A stretch of 7,423 nt of DNA from Prevotellaceae bacterium (GCA_031259655.1 JAIRLF010000289.1:1-7423); one strand, 5' to 3'; positions 1-5,812 are shown, counted from the first letter of the stretch. Notes: a model not told the origin generated them from the letters alone. Translations and numbers: made by a program.

Positions 1-168
1 ATTACCGGAGAAATATCTACTGATGAGATTCTTGGGAATATTTTCTCGAAATTCTGTATCGGAAAGTAGTGATACACAAACAAATAAGCATAAAACTACT
101 AATAACCATTGTAAGAAAAAAAATGAACATAAACATAAAAACAATACGGCAGGCATTAAATCCCGCAT
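1..168 (-). CDS. partial membrane-anchored protein of unknown function, cut by the window edge
   Basis: On the minus strand a frame opens at ATG 168 (MRDLMPAV...) and stays open to base 1, giving 56 codons with no stop. A second ATG at 156 is an equally good start. After the first residues comes a hydrophobic stretch of about 30 residues rich in Leu, Phe, Val and Cys, then a polar segment, SDTEFRENIPKNLISRYFSG. This reads as a signal anchor or uncleaved signal sequence followed by the beginning of a soluble part. The gene lies 138 bp downstream of the radical SAM gene on the same strand; I see no TAnnTTTG box just upstream, so it might share that transcript. I recognise no family. AT-rich DNA easily produces hydrophobic frames, so it could be spurious; the polar tail with ordinary codons at the edge is the main argument in favour. 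Confidence 0.4.
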   Translation of the reverse strand, partial: MRDLMPAVLFLCLCSFFFLQWLLVVLCLFVCVSLLSDTEFRENIPKNLISRYFSGN

Positions 169-305
169 ATTTAAAACAGAAAGTTGGACGAGCGGAAATC
201 GAACCCTTCAAAAAAGAAAATCCCTTAATAAAAATTGCACATTTTCCGAAGGTGGAAAACTTGAATTAATTAATTATGAAATTCACATTAATTCGCAGAC
301 AACTC
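169..305. other. intergenic stretch without a supported gene
   Basis: This AT-rich stretch lies downstream of the radical SAM gene. It contains an imperfect tRNA-like string on the minus strand (183-206) and a small hairpin (242-259), both described separately. The plus-strand frame covering 23-340 is Lys/Asn/Thr-rich low-complexity sequence with no recognisable motif, and I do not call it a gene. Confidence 0.5.
242..259 (-). terminator. weak stem-loop downstream of the radical SAM gene
   Basis: On the minus strand TTTTCC pairs with GGAAAA around a six-base loop (ACCTTC). A T-rich run (TTTTTATT) begins about seven bases after the stem. The stem is short and the T run is not adjacent, so this is only a possible terminator for the gene ending at 306. 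If it does not work, the membrane frame at 168-1 would lie on the same transcript. Confidence 0.25.
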
Positions 306-1262
306 TTAACTCCTCCTTCTCCCCTGCCATGTATTTTTGATTTCGAGATTTTTTTCGAAAAGAGCGAGTAGCCGGTCATTACGTAGCGAACACCATGCAG
401 GCACAGCCAAGAATTTTGGAGGGACTTCTCCCGCAATACGTTCGACGACAATATCCGGGCGGAGTTTTTCGACAATTTTGGTCATAAAGTCAATATATTC
501 CGGCACATCGAAGACATGGAAATCGGAAGGATTGAGCATATATTCTTCTGTGATTTTTGTATTTTTCAGCAATTGCAACTGATGGAATTTGACGGAATTA
601 ATTGGCAGTTCGGAGATAATATCGATTTCGTCGAGCATTTCCTGCACCGTTTCGCCGGGCAGTCCGAATATCAGGTGCGCTCCGGTTGTAATTCCTCGCT
701 TCGCCGTTTCCTCGATAGCCTTGCGCGAACATTCGAAATCGTGTTTACGGTTGATTCGTTGCAAGCTCTTATCGTAACACGATTCTAACCCGTATTCTAT
801 TGCGATATAGTATTTTTCCGACAGTTCGGCGAGATAGTCCAGTTTGACGGAATCAACACAATCGGGACGCGTACCGATGACCAAACCTGCAACGCCCGGA
901 TATTCCAACGCTTCGGAATATATTTTCGACAACTGTTCCAAAGGCGCATACGTATTCGAATACGCCTGAAAGTAAGCCATGAACTTATCAGCGCGACGAT
1001 AGCGCCGTGCATGAAACTCTATTCCTTCTGCGATTTGTTCGGCGACAGACTTGCGTGGCACACAATACGAGGGATTGAAACTGTCGTTATTGCAGTAAGT
1101 ACATCCGCCTTTGCCCAGCAATCCGTCTCTGTTGGGACATGTAAAACCCGCATCAATAGAGACTTTCTGCACTCTGCCGCCGAATTTTCTCCCGAAATAT
1201 CCCGCATAACTGTTAAACCGCCGGTTATCGCCCCAAGGGTATTTATTCAATTGTTTATTCAT
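306..1262 (-). CDS. TIGR01212-family (YhcC-like) radical SAM protein
   Basis: A 318-residue member of the Elp3-like radical SAM family that includes E. coli YhcC, whose physiological substrate is not known to me. The iron-sulfur cluster cysteines are visible as C42-x11-C54-x2-C57, in TCPNRDGLLGKGGCTYCNND, the spacing typical of this subgroup. Other family blocks are IGTRPDC (129-135), the SAM-site strand EYGLES (156-161), HLIFGLPGET (196-205), and ERIAGE (274-279) followed by PAWC. The start at 1262 gives the usual N-terminus (YPWGDNRRFNSY) at close to normal family length, with no Shine-Dalgarno sequence, as usual in Bacteroidota. It is transcribed divergently from the OmpA-family gene, from a promoter with a perfect TAATTTTG box. 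The protein should be cytosolic and depend on a [4Fe-4S] cluster. The final codons fall in a purine-rich GGAGTTAAGAGTT string that recurs at the stop of the GSCFA gene. Confidence 0.93.
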   Translation of the reverse strand: MNKQLNKYPWGDNRRFNSYAGYFGRKFGGRVQKVSIDAGFTCPNRDGLLGKGGCTYCNNDSFNPSYCVPRKSVAEQIAEGIEFHARRYRRADKFMAYFQAYSNTYAPLEQLSKIYSEALEYPGVAGLVIGTRPDCVDSVKLDYLAELSEKYYIAIEYGLESCYDKSLQRINRKHDFECSRKAIEETAKRGITTGAHLIFGLPGETVQEMLDEIDIISELPINSVKFHQLQLLKNTKITEEYMLNPSDFHVFDVPEYIDFMTKIVEKLRPDIVVERIAGEVPPKFLAVPAWCSLRNDRLLALFEKNLEIKNTWQGRRRS

Positions 1263-1296
1263 GAATTAACACTAATCATCTGTTTATAAAACGGCG

Positions 1297-1328
1297 CAAA
1301 ATTAGTTTTTAATTTCCGTTCCGACAAT
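1297..1328 (-). promoter_or_regulatory. Bacteroidota-type promoter for the radical SAM gene
   Basis: On the minus strand TAATTTTG (1297-1304) matches the TAnnTTTG -7 consensus at every fixed base. Twenty bases upstream is ATTG (1325-1328), one mismatch from the -33 TTTG. Transcription would begin around 1290, leaving a leader of about 30 nt before the ATG at 1262. The -33 box overlaps the left arm of a large inverted repeat (1327-1369), so that structure could influence this promoter. Confidence 0.6.
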
Positions 1329-1369
1329 TGCCGGAGTGTCAAAAATCCGGATTTTCACTTTACGGCAAT
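1327..1369. promoter_or_regulatory. extended imperfect inverted repeat (large hairpin)
   Basis: Three nested complementary pairs share almost one centre. ATTGCCG (1327-1333) pairs with CGGCAAT (1363-1369), AGTG (1335-1338) pairs with CACT (1356-1359), and the core AAAATCCGGATTTT (1342-1355) is a perfect 14-base palindrome. The plus-strand version is followed by CTGTTTTTATT, like a terminator, but no plus-strand gene precedes it. It may be an operator for the divergent genes, the 3' end of a small RNA, or a block on antisense transcription. The structure is seen directly; the role is unknown. Confidence 0.5.
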
Positions 1370-1380
1370 CTGTTTTTATT

Positions 1381-1420
1381 CATATTTGTCGTTTTTTACA
1401 TACAAAAAACAAAAAATATG
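1381..1420. promoter_or_regulatory. second intergenic stem-loop
   Basis: CATATTT (1381-1387) pairs with AAATATG (1414-1420), and GTTTTTT (1391-1397) pairs with AAAAAAC (1404-1410). The loop is ACATAC, and a three-by-three internal loop separates the two helices. It begins 12 bases after the previous hairpin. Because it is A+T-rich, chance formation is more likely than for the first hairpin. Its right arm overlaps the ten-base palindrome ATATGCATAT (1416-1425). Confidence 0.35.
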
Positions 1421-1469
1421 CATATAAGCGAGCTGTACATGTAATGCCGTTGTATACTGTTGTTTATGC

Positions 1470-1542
1470 GATTAAAATAATCTTTACTTATTGTTAAAAA
1501 AAACCGATATAAGATAATCTTTGTTAAAAACAGATTAAAATA
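1470..1542 (+). repeat. repeated AT-rich words upstream of the OmpA-family gene
   Basis: Three words each occur twice: GATTAAAATA (1470-1479 and 1533-1542), ATAATCTTT (1477-1485 and 1514-1522), and TTGTTAAAAA (1491-1500 and 1521-1530). The spacing between words differs in the two copies, and in the second copy GATTAAAATA comes last instead of first. They lie 60-130 bases before the start codon, where activator sites are common, but AT-rich sequence repeats easily by chance. AATCTTTG (1516-1523) is also one base short of a -7 box and could be an alternative promoter. Confidence 0.35.
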
Positions 1543-1565
1543 TTAAGCAGTTAAAATATTTTTAT

Positions 1566-1573
1566 TAATTTTG
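1566..1573 (+). promoter_or_regulatory. -7 box for the OmpA-family gene
   Basis: TAATTTTG matches the Bacteroidota TAnnTTTG consensus exactly and is identical to the -7 box of the divergent radical SAM gene. It would start transcription near 1580, leaving a leader of about 23 nt before ATG 1603, where no Shine-Dalgarno sequence is present (AAATTAAGAAATG). I find no good TTTG about 20 bases upstream (around 1542 the sequence is ATTA), so the promoter may need an activator or an alternative sigma factor. Confidence 0.5.
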
Positions 1574-1602
1574 CGGTCGATTCTATAAAGTTAAATTAAG
1601 AA

Positions 1603-4401
1603 ATGAGAATTACGTTTATTATATTGTCATTAATATTTTCGAGTGTTTTGAGTGCAGCAAACAAGGAGTCGAAAAAAGCGGATAAATATTTTGCCGTCGG
1701 TGATTATGTTAATGCAATAACTATGTACGAAGCAGCATTAGATAAGGAAGAAAGCCTTTCGGAAAGAGCCTTGTACAAGTATAAAATAGGGATATCATAT
1801 TACCGGCTGAACAATGTTTCTAAAGCCGAAAGAAACCTGAATGATGCAATAAAACAGGGATATATGTCGGCAGAGGCATATTTGATGCTTGGAGACGTCC
1901 AACTTAAACTTGGGAAAATGGACGAAGCAAAATCCTCGTACGAATCGTACAGTCTTGCAAATCCGGGCGACAATTCCATTGCCATGAAAATCGCTTCCGT
2001 CAAATTCGCAAAAGAAAATCAGCAAAATTTATCGCTGTTCACAATAGAAGCGTTGAGCAATAGAATCAATTCATCAAAAAACGAGTTTGGAGTGAGTTAT
2101 TTTAACGAAGCGCTGATATATTCATCTACAAAAAGCATATCGTCAAAAGAAGAAGATGAAGATGATGACGAATCCGGCAGTAACAAGTATTCCGACAGGG
2201 TTATACCCGAAAAACAGGAGAAGAAAAATTACACTAAAGAAGGACTTGCCAAAACTTCGATATGGCTCGTAACAGGAAGCGGCGGCAGCTATAACCGCTC
2301 TAATGAGATACAGGAATTGAACAAGATGAAAGATTTTTCGGACGACGGAATCATGTTATACGACCCCTATTCGCGACAAGCGTATTACACAAGACTGGAC
2401 GGTAAAAGAGCGTATATCTGTTCGATGCATGTAGTCAATAATAAATGGATAAAGAACGAAAAAATCGAAGTCCTATCACAGGGAGAACCTGTCGGACATC
2501 CGTTTATGACTCCCGAAGGCGACCGGATATATTTCACATCGACAATGCCCGGCGGCAAAGGCAAAAGCGATATCTGGTATATCCAAAAACTCGGGAACAC
2601 ATGGAACAGCGTGCCCGTCAACGCCGGCGACAATATCAATACCGCCGGAAACGAAGTCTATCCGCACATCTCCGACGGCTATTTCTTTTATGCTTCGGAC
2701 GGAAGAATCGGAATGGGCGGACTGGATATTTATGTCGCCAAAGTCACAAGTTCGGGGTTCGAAAAATCGATAAATCTCGGCGTCCCGTTTAATTCCACCG
2801 CCGACGATTACAATTTGGTTATACGGCTCGACAAAACCGAAGGTCTGTTCGTCAGTTCAAGAAATCCGAAACGGGGTTCGGACATATACCGGTTCGACGG
2901 TTTCCCGAGCAATCTCACAATTGCGGGCGCGATAAAAGACGCAAATACAGGCGCGCCAATATCAAATGTCTCGCTGGAACTGTTTATCGAAAACAAATCG
3001 TTAAACAAAATTGTTTCCGACGCTAACGGCGATTTTGTCATTCCCGTTCTCCCGAACACAACATACAGGTTGACAGCTTCGGTGCCGGGATATTCTCCCT
3101 CCGAAAAGACATTCACAAGCCCCGGAGACATGTTCGCGCGGCTCAGTAAAGAAAACGGCGTCAATCTTGATTTTAGCCTGCAGGGAAATGCTGCGGTCAT
3201 TTCGGGAAAAGTGTACGATATTCATACTTTGGAGCCTCTGGAAAACGTTACCGTAGTATTGATAGCCGACGGAATAGTTCAACAGACTACAAATGTTGAC
3301 CCGAGCGGCATATACAAGTTTTCGGAACTTAGAAGCAACACCGATTATACTGTACGAACTGACCCGAAAGGATATTTCTGGGACAACAAAAACGTTCACG
3401 TGACTAACAACGCGCAACGATATGAATATAATAAAGCTAACGGGCATGATTTGGATTTCGCCATGCAACGATTCGACATCGGTAAGGAAATTCTCATTCC
3501 AAACATGAAATTTCAGGAAGACAAGCCCAATATCCTCACGGAATCGTACAAGGAATTAGACAAACTTGCCAATATGTTCATTCAAAATCCCCATTGCATG
3601 ATACAACTCAAAGGACATGTGGACGGCTCGTATAAATCGGAGATGGCTAAAAATCTCTCGCAATACAGAGTTAATGCGGTCAAAGACTATCTGTTGTCGA
3701 AGAAAGTAAATCCTGCTCAAATAGTGTCTGCGCAAGGCATGGGACGCCAAAGCCCGCTGGTACGAAACCCTATTTCGTCGGAAGAACGCCGGAAGAATAA
3801 CAGAATCTCATATACGGTAGCAAGAATCGACGCCGCCAAGGAGTTGGAATACTCGCGCCTGAAAGTCGCAAACCCTGTTACACAACCTGTCGCTCAAACA
3901 AATACACGCACAGGCGTATCAAAAACGGGTTCAACTCAGCAAACATCAAGAACGTCGCAAACAAACGTACCTGCCCAAACGCAACAACCGCAACAGACAA
4001 CGCAAACGCAACAGACAACGCAACCGCAACAGGCTGCGCAAACGCAACAGCCTCAACGGACAACGCAAACGCAACAATCTCAACAGGCTGCGCAAACGCA
4101 ACAGACAACGCAAACGCAACAGCCTCAACGAACAACACAAACGCAAACGACGAGTGGTTTTGTCGCCATGAACGATGGCGAATTCATCGTTCAAATTGCA
4201 TCAAGCGGAGCGCTGGATTTGAAACAGCCCAATTTTATAAAAATAACCACAGCGCTCAGTTTGGACGTCAAGTATAAATTGGTCGACGGGAAATATAAGT
4301 ATTTTGTAGGATACTTCGGCACATTGACGGAAGCGAAAGATGTGGCTGCCGAATTAATTAAAATCGGAATCAAAGATGCGTGGGCGCGCAGAAAGTATTA
4401 A
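1603..4401 (+). CDS. PorE-like OmpA-family envelope protein with TPR, PD40 propeller, two CRD-like domains and a C-terminal SPOR domain
   Basis: A 932-residue exported protein. Residues 1-19 form a signal peptide with likely cleavage after SAA and no lipobox cysteine. TPR-like helices follow (about 22-140), then an acidic patch (EEDEDDDE, 183-190). PD40-type propeller strands span about 243-432 (GHPFMTPEGDRIYFTS, KSDIWYIQK, GGLDIYVA, RGSDIYRF). Two carboxypeptidase-regulatory-like beta domains lie at about 438-525 and 530-605. The OmpA C-terminal domain (about 627-742) keeps GHVD (D674) and LSQYR (R689); this Asp/Arg pair at 15-residue spacing contacts diaminopimelate in characterised homologs. 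A Gln/Thr-rich linker (about 775-850) leads to a SPOR domain (about 858-932; FIVQIAS, YFVGYFGTLTEAKDVAAEL), a fold that in other proteins binds denuded septal glycan. TPR-PD40-CRD-OmpA is the order in PorE of the type IX secretion system, but the extra CRD, the SPOR domain and the missing lipobox argue for a paralog. It is probably periplasmic and attached to peptidoglycan. Confidence 0.92.
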   Translation: MRITFIILSLIFSSVLSAANKESKKADKYFAVGDYVNAITMYEAALDKEESLSERALYKYKIGISYYRLNNVSKAERNLNDAIKQGYMSAEAYLMLGDVQLKLGKMDEAKSSYESYSLANPGDNSIAMKIASVKFAKENQQNLSLFTIEALSNRINSSKNEFGVSYFNEALIYSSTKSISSKEEDEDDDESGSNKYSDRVIPEKQEKKNYTKEGLAKTSIWLVTGSGGSYNRSNEIQELNKMKDFSDDGIMLYDPYSRQAYYTRLDGKRAYICSMHVVNNKWIKNEKIEVLSQGEPVGHPFMTPEGDRIYFTSTMPGGKGKSDIWYIQKLGNTWNSVPVNAGDNINTAGNEVYPHISDGYFFYASDGRIGMGGLDIYVAKVTSSGFEKSINLGVPFNSTADDYNLVIRLDKTEGLFVSSRNPKRGSDIYRFDGFPSNLTIAGAIKDANTGAPISNVSLELFIENKSLNKIVSDANGDFVIPVLPNTTYRLTASVPGYSPSEKTFTSPGDMFARLSKENGVNLDFSLQGNAAVISGKVYDIHTLEPLENVTVVLIADGIVQQTTNVDPSGIYKFSELRSNTDYTVRTDPKGYFWDNKNVHVTNNAQRYEYNKANGHDLDFAMQRFDIGKEILIPNMKFQEDKPNILTESYKELDKLANMFIQNPHCMIQLKGHVDGSYKSEMAKNLSQYRVNAVKDYLLSKKVNPAQIVSAQGMGRQSPLVRNPISSEERRKNNRISYTVARIDAAKELEYSRLKVANPVTQPVAQTNTRTGVSKTGSTQQTSRTSQTNVPAQTQQPQQTTQTQQTTQPQQAAQTQQPQRTTQTQQSQQAAQTQQTTQTQQPQRTTQTQTTSGFVAMNDGEFIVQIASSGALDLKQPNFIKITTALSLDVKYKLVDGKYKYFVGYFGTLTEAKDVAAELIKIGIKDAWARRKY
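3972..4150 (+). repeat. in-frame minisatellite encoding the Gln/Thr-rich linker
   Basis: Variants of the 12-base unit CAAACGCAACAG repeat through this stretch and encode Gln-Thr-Gln-Gln with interspersed Pro, Ala, Arg and Ser. A 24-base segment occurs identically at 4027-4050 and 4081-4104, 54 bases (18 codons) apart. A 22-base segment is shared between 4037-4058 and 4109-4130. The plus strand is almost free of T. Because the unit is a multiple of three, copy-number changes keep the frame and would only alter the distance between the OmpA and SPOR domains. Confidence 0.85.
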
Positions 4402-5428
4402 CAAACATTCGGACAGCCGTTCTGTGAAAGAAATCCGGCAAAGCGGTTTTGCTTTCACTCCCGTGGCGATTCCCGATTACCCTTTCAGGCTAACATACAG
4501 AGATACATCTGTCTGGCTTGGTTCATGTTTTGCGACCAATATAGGAGAGGCGATGAAATTGTTGAGATTTCGTTGCGAAGTGAACCCTTTTGGCGCCCTG
4601 TATAATCCGGAGTCTATTCTTGCGGGGCTGAAAATGTTGCTCGCGAAAAAGTTGCTGTCATCCGACGATTTGTTTGAGTTTAACGAGCTATGGTCTTCGT
4701 TTTGTTTTCACAGTTCGTTTTCGGATACCGACAGGTCGAGAACGCTGGAAAAGATGAACAGACGATTGTCTGTCGCTTCCGGCATGTTGTACGACAGTAA
4801 ATACCTGTTTATTACATTCGGGACGGCTTATGTTTTCCGCTCGAAAACTTCGGGTGCGGTTGTTGGAAACTGTCATAAACTGCCGCCGGAAAATTTTGTG
4901 CACGAATGCCTTTCCGTAGACGATATTGTGAAACAATATGCCGGTTTTGTGGATACTCTCACAATGTTGCTGCCGGAGATAAGAATACTGTTCTCGGTCA
5001 GTCCGGTGCGGCATCTCAAAAACGGAGCGCACGACAATCAAATCAGCAAGTCTATCCTTATCCTGGCTGTGGATAAGTTGACCTGCCTTTTTCCAAACCG
5101 GTGTTTCTATTTTCCTGCTTTCGAGATTGTTTTAGACGAATTAAGAGATTACCGCTTCTACGAAAAAGACTTGTGTCACTTGTCCGAAACAGCAATTGAT
5201 TATGTCCGTAAAGTGTTTGTCTACTCAATGTTCGACGAACAGGACATGAAAATTATGCATGAAATAGAAAAACTAAACCTCGCCCGCGCTCACCGTCCTC
5301 TAAATACCAATACAAATATGTATAGGAAATTCGTCGAAACTACGAATGCGAAAGAAACCGAACTGAAAAAACTGTACCCTTACTTGGAATGGGGAATGGG
5401 GAATGGGGAGTTAAGAGTTAAGAGTTAA
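4376..5428 (+). CDS. GSCFA-domain protein (SGNH-hydrolase-like)
   Basis: A 350-residue member of the GSCFA family (Pfam PF08885), a functionally uncharacterised branch of the SGNH/GDSL hydrolase clan common in Bacteroidota. Family blocks are clear: WLGSCFATNIG (47-57), NPFGALYNP (70-78), FHSSFS (111-116), TFGTAYVFR (147-155), GNCHKLPPENF (164-174), FSVSPVRHLKNG (206-217), YFPAFEIVLDELRDYRFY (245-262) and DLCH (265-268). By analogy with SGNH enzymes, S50 with D265 and H268 would form the catalytic triad. No signal peptide is visible, so it is probably cytosolic. ATG 4376 overlaps the upstream gene by 26 bp, which suggests co-transcription and perhaps translational coupling. About 24 residues precede the conserved region, so GTG 4424 (V17) is an alternative start. 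The last residues (GMGNGELRVKS) are encoded by heptamer repeats and are probably not functional. Confidence 0.9.
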   Translation: MRGRAESINKHSDSRSVKEIRQSGFAFTPVAIPDYPFRLTYRDTSVWLGSCFATNIGEAMKLLRFRCEVNPFGALYNPESILAGLKMLLAKKLLSSDDLFEFNELWSSFCFHSSFSDTDRSRTLEKMNRRLSVASGMLYDSKYLFITFGTAYVFRSKTSGAVVGNCHKLPPENFVHECLSVDDIVKQYAGFVDTLTMLLPEIRILFSVSPVRHLKNGAHDNQISKSILILAVDKLTCLFPNRCFYFPAFEIVLDELRDYRFYEKDLCHLSETAIDYVRKVFVYSMFDEQDMKIMHEIEKLNLARAHRPLNTNTNMYRKFVETTNAKETELKKLYPYLEWGMGNGELRVKS

Positions 5429-5457
5429 GAGTTAAGAACTAAGAACTAAGAGTTAAG
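5390..5457 (+). repeat. two adjoining heptamer tandem arrays spanning the GSCFA stop codon
   Basis: TGGGGAA repeats nearly three times (5390-5409). It is followed by seven heptamers, GTTAAGA four times, ACTAAGA twice and a final GTTAAG (5410-5457). The GSCFA stop (5426-5428) lies in the third heptamer. Because the unit is seven bases, its TAA appears in all three frames within three units. TTAA is self-complementary, so the GTTAAGA units also place stops in the reverse frames. Confidence 0.9.
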
Positions 5458-5534
5458 CCTCCACTCCGGAGGCGCAGCCCTCAAAAAATAACTATTGTAG
5501 TGTCCACGTAGATTATGGCGTCGTCGAGGACGTC

Positions 5535-5570
5535 GTCGAAAACATTGTCGAAAACATCGTCGAAAACATC
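5535..5570 (+). repeat. 12-bp tandem repeat, three units
   Basis: GTCGAAAACATY repeats at 5535-5546, 5547-5558 and 5559-5570, and partial GTCG units continue on both sides (GTCGTCGAGGACGTC before, GTCGAGGAG after). The same GTCGTCGAAAA words reappear between the first two palindrome modules at 5630-5647, so the two repeat types share sequence and probably arose together. Confidence 0.85.
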
Positions 5571-5576
5571 GTCGAG

Positions 5577-5780
5577 GAGACGCAATATATTGCGTCTCTA
5601 CACTGGACAACGCTGTGGTCGTTGAGGGCGTCGTCGAAAATGTCGTCGAGACGCAAAATATGGCGTCTCTACATCGGACAATGTTGTGGTCGTTGAGGGC
5701 GTCGATTTGTAGAGACGCAATATTTTGCGTCTCCTCGCGTCTCTACACCAGACAATGCTGTGTGGTCGCCGAGGGTGTAA
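5577..5780. repeat. about three copies of a ~71-bp module with a GAGACGC/GCGTCTC palindrome (REP-like)
   Basis: Each copy starts with a 22-base palindrome with arms GAGACGC and GCGTCTC: 5577-5598 (perfect), 5648-5669 and 5712-5733. Each continues with TCTACA and a GGACAAYGYTGTGGTCGTTGAGGGCGTCG-like segment (5605-5633, 5676-5704, and a diverged copy from about 5750). The first two palindromes are 71 bases apart, the next two 64. The third copy has an extra ten bases (CTCGCGTCTC, 5734-5743), so a longer pair of arms, GTAGAGACGC (5709-5718) and GCGTCTCTAC (5737-5746), is also available. Such GTAGAGACGC palindromes are, from memory, dispersed at high copy in various bacterial genomes. They resemble REP/MITE elements; no transposase is visible here. 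Confidence 0.85.
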
Positions 5781-5783
5781 ATC

Positions 5784-5807
5784 AAAAAAATATCCGGTTT
5801 CCGGATA
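5784..5807 (-). terminator. intrinsic terminator of the beta-propeller lipoprotein gene
   Basis: On the minus strand TATCCGG-AAA-CCGGATA forms a perfect seven-base-pair stem with a three-base loop, immediately followed by seven T residues (5790-5784). It begins five bases after the stop codon at 5813-5815. This is a textbook rho-independent terminator and marks the end of that transcription unit, separating it from the repeat modules beyond. Confidence 0.88.
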
Positions 5808-5812
5808 ACGTA

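Larger units (their letters stand above)
5429..5812. other. repeat-dense intergenic spacer
   Basis: These 384 bases between two convergent genes contain no credible gene. They hold the rest of the heptamer array, a six-base-pair hairpin (GCCTCC/GGAGGC, 5457-5473), a 12-base tandem repeat (5535-5570), three palindrome modules (5577-5780) and the terminator of the propeller gene (5784-5807). The reading frames crossing the repeats translate to low-complexity peptides. Confidence 0.8.

Noticed and set aside
183..206. A complete tRNA gene on the minus strand
   Set aside because: The T stem pairs poorly and no D-arm, anticodon arm or complementary 5' acceptor can be found upstream.
17..211. 64-residue hydrophobic minus-strand frame
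   Set aside because: Competes with the frame 168-1, which is open to the edge and has a more protein-like polar tail; the hydrophobicity follows from AT-rich sequence.
23..340. 105-residue plus-strand reading frame at the left end
   Set aside because: Lys/Asn/Thr-rich low-complexity translation, no motif, overlaps the end of the radical SAM gene in antisense.
3878..4194. Minus-strand Leu/Arg-rich and Ala/Phe/Val-rich frames opposite the Gln/Thr linker
   Set aside because: They are antisense shadows of the minisatellite; the periodicity comes from the linker repeat.
5457..5473. GCCTCC/GGAGGC hairpin as terminator of the GSCFA gene
   Set aside because: The stem is only six base pairs and neither strand has a T run next to it. 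It may be a chance structure in the repeat region.
5535..5780. CRISPR array
   Set aside because: The repeat units are contiguous or share spacer sequence, there are no unique spacers of regular length, and no cas genes are in the window.
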